Shown: positions 38,616 to 52,075 of the stretch, in pieces
Layout: each line of letters starts with the position of its first letter
Numbering within the stretch: the first letter of the stretch is position 1
NCBI RefSeq assembly: GCF_021155775.2
Contig: NC_060236.1
Location: forward strand, 27,480,238 to 27,544,237
Direction: 5' to 3'
Source: Neodiprion pinetum
Taxonomy: Eukaryota; Arthropoda; Insecta; Hymenoptera; Diprionidae
Length of the DNA: 64,000 nucleotides
The notes under the pieces: generated by a model
What the model saw: the letters and a program-made list of their open reading frames with translations, nothing else
Database searches by the model: none
Told to the model about the DNA's origin: nothing
Made by a program: the position numbers and the translations under genes

Positions 38616-41296
38616 TTGGACCCCCAGGAACTCAGAAAACGCAGCGAAAAGAGCGTGGGACCAACAGGAGAGAAACTACGGAGGAAAAAGCACCTGCTGA
38701 AAAGTGTCAAAAATACAGGTTCTCGTTTTGTGGCTGTAACTTCTGATGCGTTGATCGCAGCGTCCTGGAACTGCGCCCAATCGATTTCTCTCGCAATATT
38801 ACGTCGGATTAGTATCAGAAAGAATTCATTCCAGCATTTTTCAAAATCGCGAAAATTTTCGCCGAAAATACAAAGGGGTTAACCTTCCTTTTTTTTTGAC
38901 CGAAAAATTTTCCGTCTCAGAATTGATTTGTATGACCCTTTCCCGACCAATTGGACCCCCAGGAACTCAGAAAACGCAGCGAAAAGAGCGTGGGACCAAC
39001 AGGAGAGAAACTACGGAGGAAAAAGCACCTGCTGAAAAGTGTCAAAAATACAGGTTCTCGTTTTTTGGCTGTAACTTCTGATGCGTTGATCGCAGCGTCC
39101 TGGGACTGCGCCCAATCGATTTCTCTCGCAAAATTACGTCGGATTAGTGTCAAAAAGAATTTATTCCAGCACTTTTTCAAAATCGCGAAAATTTTCGCCG
39201 AAAATACAAAGGGGTTAACCTTCCTTTTTTTTTGACCGAAAAATTTTCCGTCTCAGAATTGATTTGTATGACCCTTTCCCGACCAATTGGACCCCCAGGA
39301 ACTCAGAAAACGCAGCGAAAAGAGCGTGGGACCAACAGGAGAGAAACTACGGAGGAAAAAGCACCTGCTGAAAAGTGTCAAAAATACAGGTTCTCGTTTT
39401 GTGGCTGTAACTTCTGATGCGTTGATCGCAGCGTCCTGGAACTGCGCCCAATCGATTTCTCTCGCAAAATTACGTCGGATTAGTATCAGAAAGAATTCAT
39501 TCCAGCATTTTTCAAAATCGCGAAAATTTTCGCCGAAAATACAAAGGGGTTAACCTTCCTTTTTTTTTGACCGAAAAATTTTCCGTCTCAGAATTGATTT
39601 GTATGACCCTTTCCCGACCAATTGGACCCCCAGGAACTCAGAAAACGCAGCGAAAAGAGCGTGGGACCAACAGGAGCGAAACTACGGAGGAAAAAGCACC
39701 TGCTGAAAAGTGTCAAAAATACAGGTTCTCGTTTTTTGGCTGTAACTTCTGATGCGTTGATCGCAGCGTCCTGGGACTGCGCCCAATCGATTTCTCTCGC
39801 AAAATTACGTCGGATTAGTGTCCGAAAGAATTTATACCATCACTTTTCAAAATCGGGAAAATTTTCGCCGAAAATACAAAGGGGTTAACCTTCCTTTTTT
39901 TTTGACCGAAAAATTTTCCGTCTCAGAATTGATTTGTATGACCCTTTCCCGACCAATTGGACCCCCAGGAACTCAGAAAACGCAGCGAAAAGAGCGTGGG
40001 ACCAACAGGAGAGAAACTACGGAGGAAAAAGCACCTGCTGAAAAGTGTCAAAAATACAGGTTCTCGTTTTTTGGCTGTAACTTCTGATGCGTTGATCGCA
40101 GCGTCCTGGGACTGCGCCCAATCGATTTCTCTCGCAAGATTACGTCGGATTAGTGTCCGAAAGAATTTATACCATCACTTTTCAAAATCGGGAAAATTTT
40201 CGCCGAAAATACAAAGGGGTCAACCTTCCTTTTTTTTTGACCGAAAAATTTTCCGTCTCAGAATTGATTTGTATGACCCTTTCCCGACCAATTGGACCCC
40301 CAGGAACTCAGAAAACGCAGCGAAAAGAGCGTGGGACCAACAGGAGAGAAACTACGGAGGAAAAAGCACCTGCTGAAAAGTGTCAAAAATACAGGTTCTC
40401 GTTTTGTGGCTGTAACTTCTGATGCGTTGATCGCAGCGTCCTGGGACTGCGCCCAATCGATTTCTCTCGCAAAATTACGTCGGATTAGTGTCAAAAAGAA
40501 TTTATTCCAGCACTTTTTAAAAACGCGAAAATTTTCGCCGAAAATACAAAGGGGTTAACCTTCCTTTTTTTTTGACCGAAAAATTTTCCGTCTCAGAATT
40601 GATTTGTATGACCCTTTCCCGACCAATTGGACCCCCAGGAACTCAGAAAACGCAGCGAAAAGAGCGTGGGACCAACAGGAGAGAAACTACGGAGGAAAAA
40701 GCACCTGCTGAAAAGTGTCAAAAATACAGGTTCTCGTTTTGTGGCTGTAACTTCTGATGCGTTGATCGCAGCGTCCTGGAACTGCGCCCAATCGATTTCT
40801 CTCGCAAAATTACGTCGGATTAGTATCAGAAAGAATTCATTCCAGCATTTTTCAAAATCGCGAAAATTTTCGCCGAAAATACAAAGGGGTTAACCTTCCT
40901 TTTTTTTTGACCGAAAAATTTTCCGTCTCAGAATTGATTTGTATGACCCTTTCCCGACCAATTGGACCCCCAGGAACTCAGAAAACGCAGCGAAAAGAGC
41001 GTGGGACCAACAGGAGCGAAACTACGGAGGAAAAAGCACCTGCTGAAAAGTGTCAAAAATACAGGTTCTCGTTTTTTGGCTGTAACTTCTGATGCGTTGA
41101 TCGCAGCGTCCTGGGACTGCGCCCAATCGATTTCTCTCGCAAAATTACGTCGGATTAGTGTCCGAAAGAATTTATACCATCACTTTTCAAAATCGGGAAA
41201 ATTTTCGCCGAAAATACAAAGGGGTTAACCTTCCTTTTTTTTTGACCGAAAAATTTTCCGTCTCAGAATTGATTTGTATGACCCTTTCCCGACCAA
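38616..41296. repeat. Higher-order block I of the satellite (8 monomers)
   Basis: Monomers starting at 38616, 38951, 39287, 39622, 39957, 40292, 40627 and 40962. Their order of diagnostic variants (including the rare CAATATTACG, the extra T in CTTTTTCAAAATCG and the rare GCAAGATTACG) is repeated monomer for monomer in 42302-44982, 3686 bp (11 units) downstream. Confidence 0.85.
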
Positions 41297-42301
41297 TTGG
41301 ACCCCCAGGAACTCAGAAAACGCAGCGAAAAGAGCGTGGGACCAACAGGAGCGAAACTACGGAGGAAAAAGCACCTGCTGAAAAGTGTCAAAAATACAGG
41401 TTCTCGTTTTTTGGCTGTAACTTCTGATGCGTTGATCGCAGCGTCCTGGGACTGCGCCCAATCGATTTCTCTCGCAAAATTACGTCGGATTAGTGTCAAA
41501 AAGAATTTATTCCAGCACTTTTTAAAAACGCGAAAATTTTCGCCGAAAATACAAAGGGGTTAACCTTCCTTTTTTTTTGACCGAAAAATTTTCCGTCTCA
41601 GAATTGATTTGTATGACCCTTTCCCGACCAATTGGACCCCCAGGAACTCAGAAAACGCAGCGAAAAGAGCGTGGGACCAACAGGAGAGAAACTACGGAGG
41701 AAAAAGCACCTGCCGAAAAGTGTCAAAAATACAGGTTCTCGTTTTTTGGCTGTAACTTCTGATGCGTTGATCGCAGCGTCCTGGGACTGCGCCCAATCGA
41801 TTTCTCTCGCAAAATTACGTCGGATTAGTATCAGAAAGAATTCATTCCAGCATTTTTCAAAATCGCGAAAATTTTCGCCGAAAATACAAAGGGGTTAACC
41901 TTCCTTTTTTTTTGACCGAAAAATTTTCCGTCTCAGAATTGATTTGTATGACCCTTTCCCGACCAATTGGACCCCCAGGAACTCAGAAAACGCAGCGAAA
42001 AGAGCGTGGGACCAACAGGAGCGAAACTACGGAGGAAAAAGCACCTGCTGAAAAGTGTCAAAAATACAGGTTCTCGTTTTTTGGCTGTAACTTCTGATGC
42101 GTTGATCGCAGCGTCCTGGGACTGCGCCCAATCGATTTCTCTCGCAAAATTACGTCGGATTAGTGTCAAAAAGAATTTATTCCAGCACTTTTTAAAAACG
42201 CGAAAATTTTCGCCGAAAATACAAAGGGGTTAACCTTCCTTTTTTTTTGACCGAAAAATTTTCCGTCTCAGAATTGATTTGTATGACCCTTTCCCGACCA
42301 A

Positions 42302-44982
42302 TTGGACCCCCAGGAACTCAGAAAACGCAGCGAAAAGAGCGTGGGACCAACAGGAGAGAAACTACGGAGGAAAAAGCACCTGCTGAAAAGTGTCAAAAAT
42401 ACAGGTTCTCGTTTTGTGGCTGTAACTTCTGATGCGTTGATCGCAGCGTCCTGGAACTGCGCCCAATCGATTTCTCTCGCAATATTACGTCGGATTAGTA
42501 TCAGAAAGAATTCATTCCAGCATTTTTCAAAATCGCGAAAATTTTCGCCGAAAATACAAAGGGGTTAACCTTCCTTTTTTTTTGACCGAAAAATTTTCCG
42601 TCTCAGAATTGATTTGTATGACCCTTTCCCGACCAATTGGACCCCCAGGAACTCAGAAAACGCAGCGAAAAGAGCGTGGGACCAACAGGAGAGAAACTAC
42701 GGAGGAAAAAGCACCTGCTGAAAAGTGTCAAAAATACAGGTTCTCGTTTTTTGGCTGTAACTTCTGATGCGTTGATCGCAGCGTCCTGGGACTGCGCCCA
42801 ATCGATTTCTCTCGCAAAATTACGTCGGATTAGTGTCAAAAAGAATTTATTCCAGCACTTTTTCAAAATCGCGAAAATTTTCGCCGAAAATACAAAGGGG
42901 TTAACCTTCCTTTTTTTTTGACCGAAAAATTTTCCGTCTCAGAATTGATTTGTATGACCCTTTCCCGACCAATTGGACCCCCAGGAACTCAGAAAACGCA
43001 GCGAAAAGAGCGTGGGACCAACAGGAGAGAAACTACGGAGGAAAAAGCACCTGCTGAAAAGTGTCAAAAATACAGGTTCTCGTTTTGTGGCTGTAACTTC
43101 TGATGCGTTGATCGCAGCGTCCTGGAACTGCGCCCAATCGATTTCTCTCGCAAAATTACGTCGGATTAGTATCAGAAAGAATTCATTCCAGCATTTTTCA
43201 AAATCGCGAAAATTTTCGCCGAAAATACAAAGGGGTTAACCTTCCTTTTTTTTTGACCGAAAAATTTTCCGTCTCAGAATTGATTTGTATGACCCTTTCC
43301 CGACCAATTGGACCCCCAGGAACTCAGAAAACGCAGCGAAAAGAGCGTGGGACCAACAGGAGCGAAACTACGGAGGAAAAAGCACCTGCTGAAAAGTGTC
43401 AAAAATACAGGTTCTCGTTTTTTGGCTGTAACTTCTGATGCGTTGATCGCAGCGTCCTGGGACTGCGCCCAATCGATTTCTCTCGCAAAATTACGTCGGA
43501 TTAGTGTCCGAAAGAATTTATACCATCACTTTTCAAAATCGGGAAAATTTTCGCCGAAAATACAAAGGGGTTAACCTTCCTTTTTTTTTGACCGAAAAAT
43601 TTTCCGTCTCAGAATTGATTTGTATGACCCTTTCCCGACCAATTGGACCCCCAGGAACTCAGAAAACGCAGCGAAAAGAGCGTGGGACCAACAGGAGAGA
43701 AACTACGGAGGAAAAAGCACCTGCTGAAAAGTGTCAAAAATACAGGTTCTCGTTTTTTGGCTGTAACTTCTGATGCGTTGATCGCAGCGTCCTGGGACTG
43801 CGCCCAATCGATTTCTCTCGCAAGATTACGTCGGATTAGTGTCCGAAAGAATTTATACCATCACTTTTCAAAATCGGGAAAATTTTCGCCGAAAATACAA
43901 AGGGGTCAACCTTCCTTTTTTTTTGACCGAAAAATTTTCCGTCTCAGAATTGATTTGTATGACCCTTTCCCGACCAATTGGACCCCCAGGAACTCAGAAA
44001 ACGCAGCGAAAAGAGCGTGGGACCAACAGGAGAGAAACTACGGAGGAAAAAGCACCTGCTGAAAAGTGTCAAAAATACAGGTTCTCGTTTTGTGGCTGTA
44101 ACTTCTGATGCGTTGATCGCAGCGTCCTGGGACTGCGCCCAATCGATTTCTCTCGCAAAATTACGTCGGATTAGTGTCAAAAAGAATTTATTCCAGCACT
44201 TTTTAAAAACGCGAAAATTTTCGCCGAAAATACAAAGGGGTTAACCTTCCTTTTTTTTTGACCGAAAAATTTTCCGTCTCAGAATTGATTTGTATGACCC
44301 TTTCCCGACCAATTGGACCCCCAGGAACTCAGAAAACGCAGCGAAAAGAGCGTGGGACCAACAGGAGAGAAACTACGGAGGAAAAAGCACCTGCTGAAAA
44401 GTGTCAAAAATACAGGTTCTCGTTTTGTGGCTGTAACTTCTGATGCGTTGATCGCAGCGTCCTGGAACTGCGCCCAATCGATTTCTCTCGCAAAATTACG
44501 TCGGATTAGTATCAGAAAGAATTCATTCCAGCATTTTTCAAAATCGCGAAAATTTTCGCCGAAAATACAAAGGGGTTAACCTTCCTTTTTTTTTGACCGA
44601 AAAATTTTCCGTCTCAGAATTGATTTGTATGACCCTTTCCCGACCAATTGGACCCCCAGGAACTCAGAAAACGCAGCGAAAAGAGCGTGGGACCAACAGG
44701 AGCGAAACTACGGAGGAAAAAGCACCTGCTGAAAAGTGTCAAAAATACAGGTTCTCGTTTTTTGGCTGTAACTTCTGATGCGTTGATCGCAGCGTCCTGG
44801 GACTGCGCCCAATCGATTTCTCTCGCAAAATTACGTCGGATTAGTGTCCGAAAGAATTTATACCATCACTTTTCAAAATCGGGAAAATTTTCGCCGAAAA
44901 TACAAAGGGGTTAACCTTCCTTTTTTTTTGACCGAAAAATTTTCCGTCTCAGAATTGATTTGTATGACCCTTTCCCGACCAA
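42302..44982. repeat. Higher-order block II, duplicate of block I
   Basis: Monomers at 42302, 42637, 42973, 43308, 43643, 43978, 44313 and 44648 carry the same ordered variants as block I, including the 336-bp unit at the second position. Confidence 0.85.
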
Positions 44983-46322
44983 TTGGACCCCCAGGAACTC
45001 AGAAAACGCAGCGAAAAGAGCGTGGGACCAACAGGAGAGAAACTACGGAGGAAAAAGCACCTGCTGAAAAGTGTCAAAAATACAGGTTCTCGTTTTGTGG
45101 CTGTAACTTCTGATGCGTTGATCGCAGCGTCCTAGGACTGCGCCCAATCGATTTCTCTCGCAAAATTACGTCGGATTGGTGTCAGAAAGAATTCATTCCA
45201 GCACTTTTCAAAATCGCGAAAATTTTCGCCGAAAATACAAAGGGGTCAACCTTCCTTTTTTTTTGACCGAAAAATTTTCCGTCTCAGAATTGATTTGTAT
45301 GACATTTTCCCGACCAATTGGACCCCCAGGAACTCAGAAAACGCAGCGAAAAGAGCGTGGGACCAACAGGAGAGAAACTACGGAGGAAAAAGCACCTGCT
45401 GAAAAGTGTCAAAAATACAGGTTCTCGTTTTTTGGCTGTAACTTCTGATGCGTTGATCGCAGCGTCCTGGGACTGCGCCCAATCGATTTCTCTCGCAAAA
45501 TTACGTCGGATTAGTGTCAAAAAGAATTTATTCCAGCACTTTTTAAAAACGCGAAAATTTTCGCCGAAAATACAAAGGGGTTAACCTTCCTTTTTTTTTG
45601 ACCGAAAAATTTTTCGTCTCAGAATTGATTTGTATGACCCTTTCCCGACCAATTGGACCCCCAGGAACTCAGAAAACGCAGCGAAAAGAGCGTGGGACCA
45701 ACAGGAGAGAAACTACGGAGGAAAAAGCACCTGCTGAAAAGTGTCAAAAATACAGGTTCTCGTTTTGTGGCTGTAACTTCTGATGCGTTGATCGCAGCGT
45801 CCTGGAACTGCGCCCAATCGATTTCTCTCGCAAAATTACGTCGGATTAGTATCAGAAAGAATTCATTCCAGCATTTTTCAAAATCGCGAAAATTTTCGCC
45901 GAAAATACAAAGGGGTTAACCTTCCTTTTTTTTTGACCGAAAAATTTTCCGTCTCAGAATTGATTTGTATGACCCTTTCCCGACCAATTGGACCCCCAGG
46001 AACTCAGAAAACGCAGCGAAAAGAGCGTGGGACCAACATGAGAGAAACTACGGAGGAAAAAGCACCTGCCGAAAAGTGTCAAAAATACAGGTTCTCGTTT
46101 TTTGGCTGTAACTTCTGATGCGTTGATCGCAGCGTCCTAGGACTGCGCCCAATCGATTTCTCTCGCAAAATTACGTCGGATTAGTGTCCGAAAGAATTTA
46201 TTCCATCACTTTTCAAAATCGCGAAAATTTTCGCCGAAAATACAAAGGGGTTAACCTTCCTTTTTTTTTGGCCGAAAAATTTTCCGTCTCAGAATTGATT
46301 TGTATGACCCTTTCCCGACCAA
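44648..46322. repeat. Higher-order block III of the satellite (5 monomers)
   Basis: Monomers at 44648, 44983, 45318, 45653 and 45988. Markers are CCTAGGACTG in the second and fifth units, GGATTGGTGTCAG, GACATTTTCC, ATTTTTCGTC and CCAACATGAG. The same series recurs at 47327-49001, offset 2679 bp (8 units). Confidence 0.85.
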
Positions 46323-47326
46323 TTGGACCCCCAGGAACTCAGAAAACGCAGCGAAAAGAGCGTGGGACCAACAGGAGAGAAACTACGGAGGAAAAAGCAC
46401 CTGCTGAAAAGTGTCAAAAATACAGGTTCTCGTTTTGTGGCTGTAACTTCTGATGCGTTGATCGCAGCGTCCTGGGACTGCGCCCAATCGATTTCTCTCG
46501 CAAAATTACGTCGGATTAGTGTCAAAAAGAATTTATTCCAGCACTTTTTAAAAACGCGAAAATTTTCGCCGAAAATACAAAGGGGTTAACCTTCCTTTTT
46601 TTTGACCGAAAAATTTTCCGTCTCAGAATTGATTTGTATGACCCTTTCCCGACCAATTGGACCCCCAGGAACTCAGAAAACGCAGCGAAAAGAGCGTGGG
46701 ACCAACAGGAGAGAAACTACGGAGGAAAAAGCACCTGCTGAAAAGTGTCAAAAATACAGGTTCTCGTTTTGTGGCTGTAACTTCTGATGCGTTGATCGCA
46801 GCGTCCTGGAACTGCGCCCAATCGATTTCTCTCGCAAAATTACGTCGGATTAGTATCAGAAAGAATTCATTCCAGCATTTTTCAAAATCGCGAAAATTTT
46901 CGCCGAAAATACAAAGGGGTTAACCTTCCTTTTTTTTTGACCGAAAAATTTTCCGTCTCAGAATTGATTTGTATGACCCTTTCCCGACCAATTGGACCCC
47001 CAGGAACTCAGAAAACGCAGCGAAAAGAGCGTGGGACCAACAGGAGAGAAACTACGGAGGAAAAAGCACCTGCTGAAAAGTGTCAAAAATACAGGTTCTC
47101 GTTTTGTGGCTGTAACTTCTGATGCGTTGATCGCAGCGTCCTGGAACTGCGCCCAATCGATTTCTCTCGCAAAATTACGTCGGATTAGTATCAGAAAGAA
47201 TTCATTCCAGCATTTTTCAAAATCGCGAAAATTTTCGCCGAAAATACAAAGGGGTTAACCTTCCTTTTTTTTTGACCGAAAAATTTTCCGTCTCAGAATT
47301 GATTTGTATGACCCTTTCCCGACCAA

Positions 47327-49001
47327 TTGGACCCCCAGGAACTCAGAAAACGCAGCGAAAAGAGCGTGGGACCAACAGGAGCGAAACTACGGAGGAAAAA
47401 GCACCTGCTGAAAAGTGTCAAAAATACAGGTTCTCGTTTTTTGGCTGTAACTTCTGATGCGTTGATCGCAGCGTCCTGGGACTGCGCCCAATCGATTTCT
47501 CTCGCAAAATTACGTCGGATTAGTGTCCGAAAGAATTTATACCATCACTTTTCAAAATCGGGAAAATTTTCGCCGAAAATACAAAGGGGTTAACCTTCCT
47601 TTTTTTTTGACCGAAAAATTTTCCGTCTCAGAATTGATTTGTATGACCCTTTCCCGACCAATTGGACCCCCAGGAACTCAGAAAACGCAGCGAAAAGAGC
47701 GTGGGACCAACAGGAGAGAAACTACGGAGGAAAAAGCACCTGCTGAAAAGTGTCAAAAATACAGGTTCTCGTTTTGTGGCTGTAACTTCTGATGCGTTGA
47801 TCGCAGCGTCCTAGGACTGCGCCCAATCGATTTCTCTCGCAAAATTACGTCGGATTGGTGTCAGAAAGAATTCATTCCAGCACTTTTCAAAATCGCGAAA
47901 ATTTTCGCCGAAAATACAAAGGGGTCAACCTTCCTTTTTTTTTGACCGAAAAATTTTCCGTCTCAGAATTGATTTGTATGACATTTTCCCGACCAATTGG
48001 ACCCCCAGGAACTCAGAAAACGCAGCGAAAAGAGCGTGGGACCAACAGGAGAGAAACTACGGAGGAAAAAGCACCTGCTGAAAAGTGTCAAAAATACAGG
48101 TTCTCGTTTTTTGGCTGTAACTTCTGATGCGTTGATCGCAGCGTCCTGGGACTGCGCCCAATCGATTTCTCTCGCAAAATTACGTCGGATTAGTGTCAAA
48201 AAGAATTTATTCCAGCACTTTTTAAAAACGCGAAAATTTTCGCCGAAAATACAAAGGGGTTAACCTTCCTTTTTTTTTGACCGAAAAATTTTTCGTCTCA
48301 GAATTGATTTGTATGACCCTTTCCCGACCAATTGGACCCCCAGGAACTCAGAAAACGCAGCGAAAAGAGCGTGGGACCAACAGGAGAGAAACTACGGAGG
48401 AAAAAGCACCTGCTGAAAAGTGTCAAAAATACAGGTTCTCGTTTTGTGGCTGTAACTTCTGATGCGTTGATCGCAGCGTCCTGGAACTGCGCCCAATCGA
48501 TTTCTCTCGCAAAATTACGTCGGATTAGTATCAGAAAGAATTCATTCCAGCATTTTTCAAAATCGCGAAAATTTTCGCCGAAAATACAAAGGGGTTAACC
48601 TTCCTTTTTTTTTGACCGAAAAATTTTCCGTCTCAGAATTGATTTGTATGACCCTTTCCCGACCAATTGGACCCCCAGGAACTCAGAAAACGCAGCGAAA
48701 AGAGCGTGGGACCAACATGAGAGAAACTACGGAGGAAAAAGCACCTGCCGAAAAGTGTCAAAAATACAGGTTCTCGTTTTTTGGCTGTAACTTCTGATGC
48801 GTTGATCGCAGCGTCCTAGGACTGCGCCCAATCGATTTCTCTCGCAAAATTACGTCGGATTAGTGTCCGAAAGAATTTATTCCATCACTTTTAAAAATCG
48901 CGAAAATTTTCGCCGAAAATACAAAGGGGTTAACCTTCCTTTTTTTTTGACCGAAAAATTTTCCGTCTCAGAATTGATTTGTATGACCCTTTCCCGACCA
49001 A
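47327..49001. repeat. Higher-order block IV, duplicate of block III
   Basis: Monomers at 47327, 47662, 47997, 48332 and 48667 carry the block III markers in the same order, with only scattered differences (for example TTTTAAAAATCG at 48889). Confidence 0.85.
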
Positions 49002-49126
49002 TTGGACCCCCAGGAACTCAGAAAACGCAGCGAAAAGAGCGTGGGACCAACAGGAGAGAAACTACGGAGGAAAAAGCACCTGCTGAAAAATGCCGAAAGT
49101 ACAGGTCCTCTTTTTTTTCTCCTTCT

Positions 49127-49958
49127 CGTCTCAGCATCAATTCACAATAATTCAACCCTTTATACACTAATCGGACCCCTGAAAGTACAAAAAGGGTATT
49201 TGGTGCGTGGTAAAAATAACAGCGAAGGAAATGCGGTAAAAATACAGTGGAATTTATTTATCCTTCATTTTATTTTATTTAACATAAAGTATTAATATTA
49301 TATTATATAATACAATATTATATACGTAGTATCCTGCAGAGGTGCTTTCCATTGGGACGCGAGCCGAGACTTAAATACCACTGACTTACTACAATAATAA
49401 TACCTCACGCAACATTGTTCATATTCTACTTAACGTAGTGTTGATTGCGCTTGTGTTTTCTATGTATGACACAGACAATTATTGTATACAATTCGTTCAT
49501 TTTTCTACAGTATTTTTTGACGTTTAGTTCAGTACTATTTGAACACTTCTTGAGGTAGTATACACTGACACTTGAACACTTGTACTATATTTAGGTCATA
49601 TTGAATAAACTAGATGTGAAATTTTCTACTTTTGAGTTTTGTGATTTTCCTTGCCTAACTCTTCGAAAATCAAACGTAGATTCTGTGTTTTCCAGCCGGA
49701 GGTTTTGGTCCATGGCTCGCAGCGACTGCAGTTTCGGCGCAAAAGATTCATTTCGCACGATTACGTCGATACGGCGCATCAATCGATTTATTCCAGCACT
49801 TTTGAAAATCGCGAAAATTTTCGCCAAAAATACAAAGGGGTTGGCCTTACTTTTTTTTCATTTTTCGACCAAAGAATTTTTGGTCTCAGATTCGATTTGT
49901 ATGGCCCTTTCCTGACTAATTTGACCTCCAGGAACACAGAAAACGCAACGAAAAGAGC
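49127..49958. repeat. Right direct repeat flanking the satellite
   Basis: Same orientation as 37164-37984, offset by about 11.97 kb. Scattered substitutions and small indels (for example the extra ATATTATATTATATAATAC near 49300) show the copies are not an assembly echo. Confidence 0.93.
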
Positions 49959-50300
49959 GTAGGATCAGCAGGAGAGAACCTAGGGAGGAAACTGCACCTG
50001 CTGAAAAATGCCAAAAATACAGGTTCTCGTTTTTTGGCTCTAACTTTTGATGCGTTGATCGCAGCGTGTTGGGACTGCGAGCAATCGATTTCTCTTGCAA
50101 AATCACTCATGAACAGCGTATTAAGAAATTTATAGACACTATCTCGGAAATCGGCTAATTTCGACTGAAAACATGCCCCGCTCTTACTTCGATTCTCAGA
50201 GCTCGGAAACTTTTCGTCACTGAATCAACTTGGGCTTTGCTCTCACAATACTTGAACGTCTGGGAGCGCAGAAGGACTCGTCAGGAACGTCATAGGATCA
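49959..50300. repeat. Decayed satellite monomers at the array edge
   Basis: 49959-50110 still aligns with the monomer (GCACCTGCTGAAAAATGCCA, GATGCGTTGATCGCAGCG, GCAATCGATTTCTC). 50110-50300 is a weaker match (GGAAACTTTTCGTC, CTGGGAGCGCAGAAG). Similarity fades outward, as is usual at satellite margins. Confidence 0.7.
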
Positions 50301-52075
50301 ATGGCCCCAATAATATCTTAAATTCCTATGTTTTGTGCCCTAAAGTTTGGAACCGTTCATCATAGCGATCTAAGCCTACACGCAAGCATTTAGAGTCCCA
50401 GAGCGACGTCGACACGGCTTATCGAACAATAAGTTTTATTTGTTCCGTAACGGTTTCAAGTCTCTGAAAATTAAACGTATTTCAAAGAATCGATTCTAGC
50501 TATTTCTAATCTGCTCAAATATCTCCAAGCCAGTGTAGCGGAAATCAATTTTTAATACACCTTTTCTCCCAGCCAGATTCTTGCCAATTACTTCTCAACA
50601 GCCATCTTACACTCCAATATGCCCTGTCAACGTATTGAATAGTTTCATCCATTAATTCCTATCCAGCCGAACTGATTCACAGAATCCAATAAGAAACTAT
50701 CATTTGTGACATATAAGTTACAACGTTCTGAAGACTGATTCAGCATCACTTATGTATTCAAAAATATGCAATACTCCTAACCCTACTTAAATGGCCAGAG
50801 CAAACGAATAATTGGGGATGATGGTAAGAACGGCGATGGATAAAAAAAAGTTTCATGAAAACGTGAGGTGGACTGAGACACTGTGGTGCCAACAGTACGT
50901 ACGGTATACACATAATTGACCAATATCAGATAATAAAGAGCTTCCGTCACAAATCGGAGTTATTTCCCTGTATAGAATGAGAATTACCTGCGGAACGATA
51001 TAAGCGTGAGATGAAAAGGTCCGATCATCTCCTTGTGGAAAGAGAGTGGATTGTCGATACTCGAGAAAAGTGGTGTGGAAACTTGCACGACGCGGAAAGC
51101 TTCGATGTCCGCACGTTATCGCTGATATCGATACTTTCAATAACTTCTGTGAGCAGTGAAACAAAAAAAAGCTTACGTTTCAACCAGATCCCGAAACCAT
51201 TTCACGCGCAATTAGCCCATAGCCATTGTTTACGCGTTCACATCCTCCTGTTTCACGATCATTCGCCACAAACCATCAAACCATTGTACGACTACATCAC
51301 GATGTCATTAATGACGTCACTCAATTGGACTTCTCCTCAATTCCTATTCGCCAGGTGAATAATGATTGTATAAATTTTCTTCACGAATATTAGTTTTCTT
51401 GCATACGTCGAAAGAAACGGCGACGTGTGGCTAAGTTTTCAGGCACCGTTGAAAATGGCGAAGAAGTCGATGCGCGGGGTGACTTAAGTTCGACTGTGCT
51501 TGAAAGTTTTCAAGTTGAGTGTAATGGAGCCTATGTACTAGCTCCCTCGATTGGGGGTGCGCGCTCTGCACGAGTGTTACTTAGCAACAAAAGGCACTCC
51601 AATCGTTGCGCCTTTTAAAGTTTTATTCCTCGTTTTAGCCTCGTCTCGCACACCGATAAGCACCCGTTAACGCATATCGGCGACGACTTATGCATATACA
51701 CCTGCGCTTAATGGAAAAAATGAGGTAAATGCGTGATTGAAAAACCTTTTTATTATCGGGTCAATACGGAGTATTGATTCTCATTGTGTATTCTATTCTT
51801 GAAATTAATTTATCATACGCGGATTCGTAATACTTCGGTTAAAGAATCGTTGTCAGCACAAATGATGTACCGAAAGCTGTACAAATTTCACCTGTAAGAA
51901 CAGAATGACTACGAGAATCAGTTTTATCATAATATCACTTTGAGAGTTCAAAGTGGGCCAAATTCACTTGCAATCTTTATCGCTGTTTTTGAAAACTTGA
52001 TGACGCCGTATAGGAGAGCTGAAAGTGTAAGAAGCACGTGAAAGAAGATTCAATAACACCGCGCCAAGGGAGTAA
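50301..52075. other. Non-coding stretch, no gene seen
   Basis: Frames at 51011-51358 and 51427-51618 show no domain. Nothing else identified. Confidence 0.5.

Larger units (their letters stand above)
37985..49110. repeat. Satellite array, 335-bp monomer, about 33 tandem copies
   Basis: A landmark TTGGACCCCCAGGAACTCAG recurs at 38281, 38616, 38951, 39287 and so on to 49002 at steps of 335 (twice 336, once 334). Monomers differ at a few diagnostic sites: GTGGCTG or TTGGCTG; CCTGGAACTG, CCTGGGACTG or CCTAGGACTG; and four forms of the segment after GTCGGATTAG. Those sites define ordered monomer types and higher-order blocks. 335 is not a multiple of 3 and no frame crosses the array, so it is not coding; the many 60-139 residue frames are repeat shadows. 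Two AT-core dyads occur in each unit. Confidence 0.98.

Noticed and set aside
37985..49110. CRISPR-like array
   Set aside because: The units are contiguous 335-bp monomers without unique spacers, in a eukaryotic genome.
37984..49295. Over 60 similar ORFs of 60-139 codons in the tandem array (for example frames starting MDPQELRKRSEK or MTEKFSVSELIC)
   Set aside because: They are the same short frames repeated in each satellite unit. The 335-bp period is not a multiple of 3, no frame crosses units, and substitutions do not favour synonymous sites.
37164..49958. LTR retrotransposon (two direct repeats about 12 kb apart)
   Set aside because: The interior is entirely satellite, with no gag, pol, primer-binding site or polypurine tract, and the flanks themselves contain diverged monomers.
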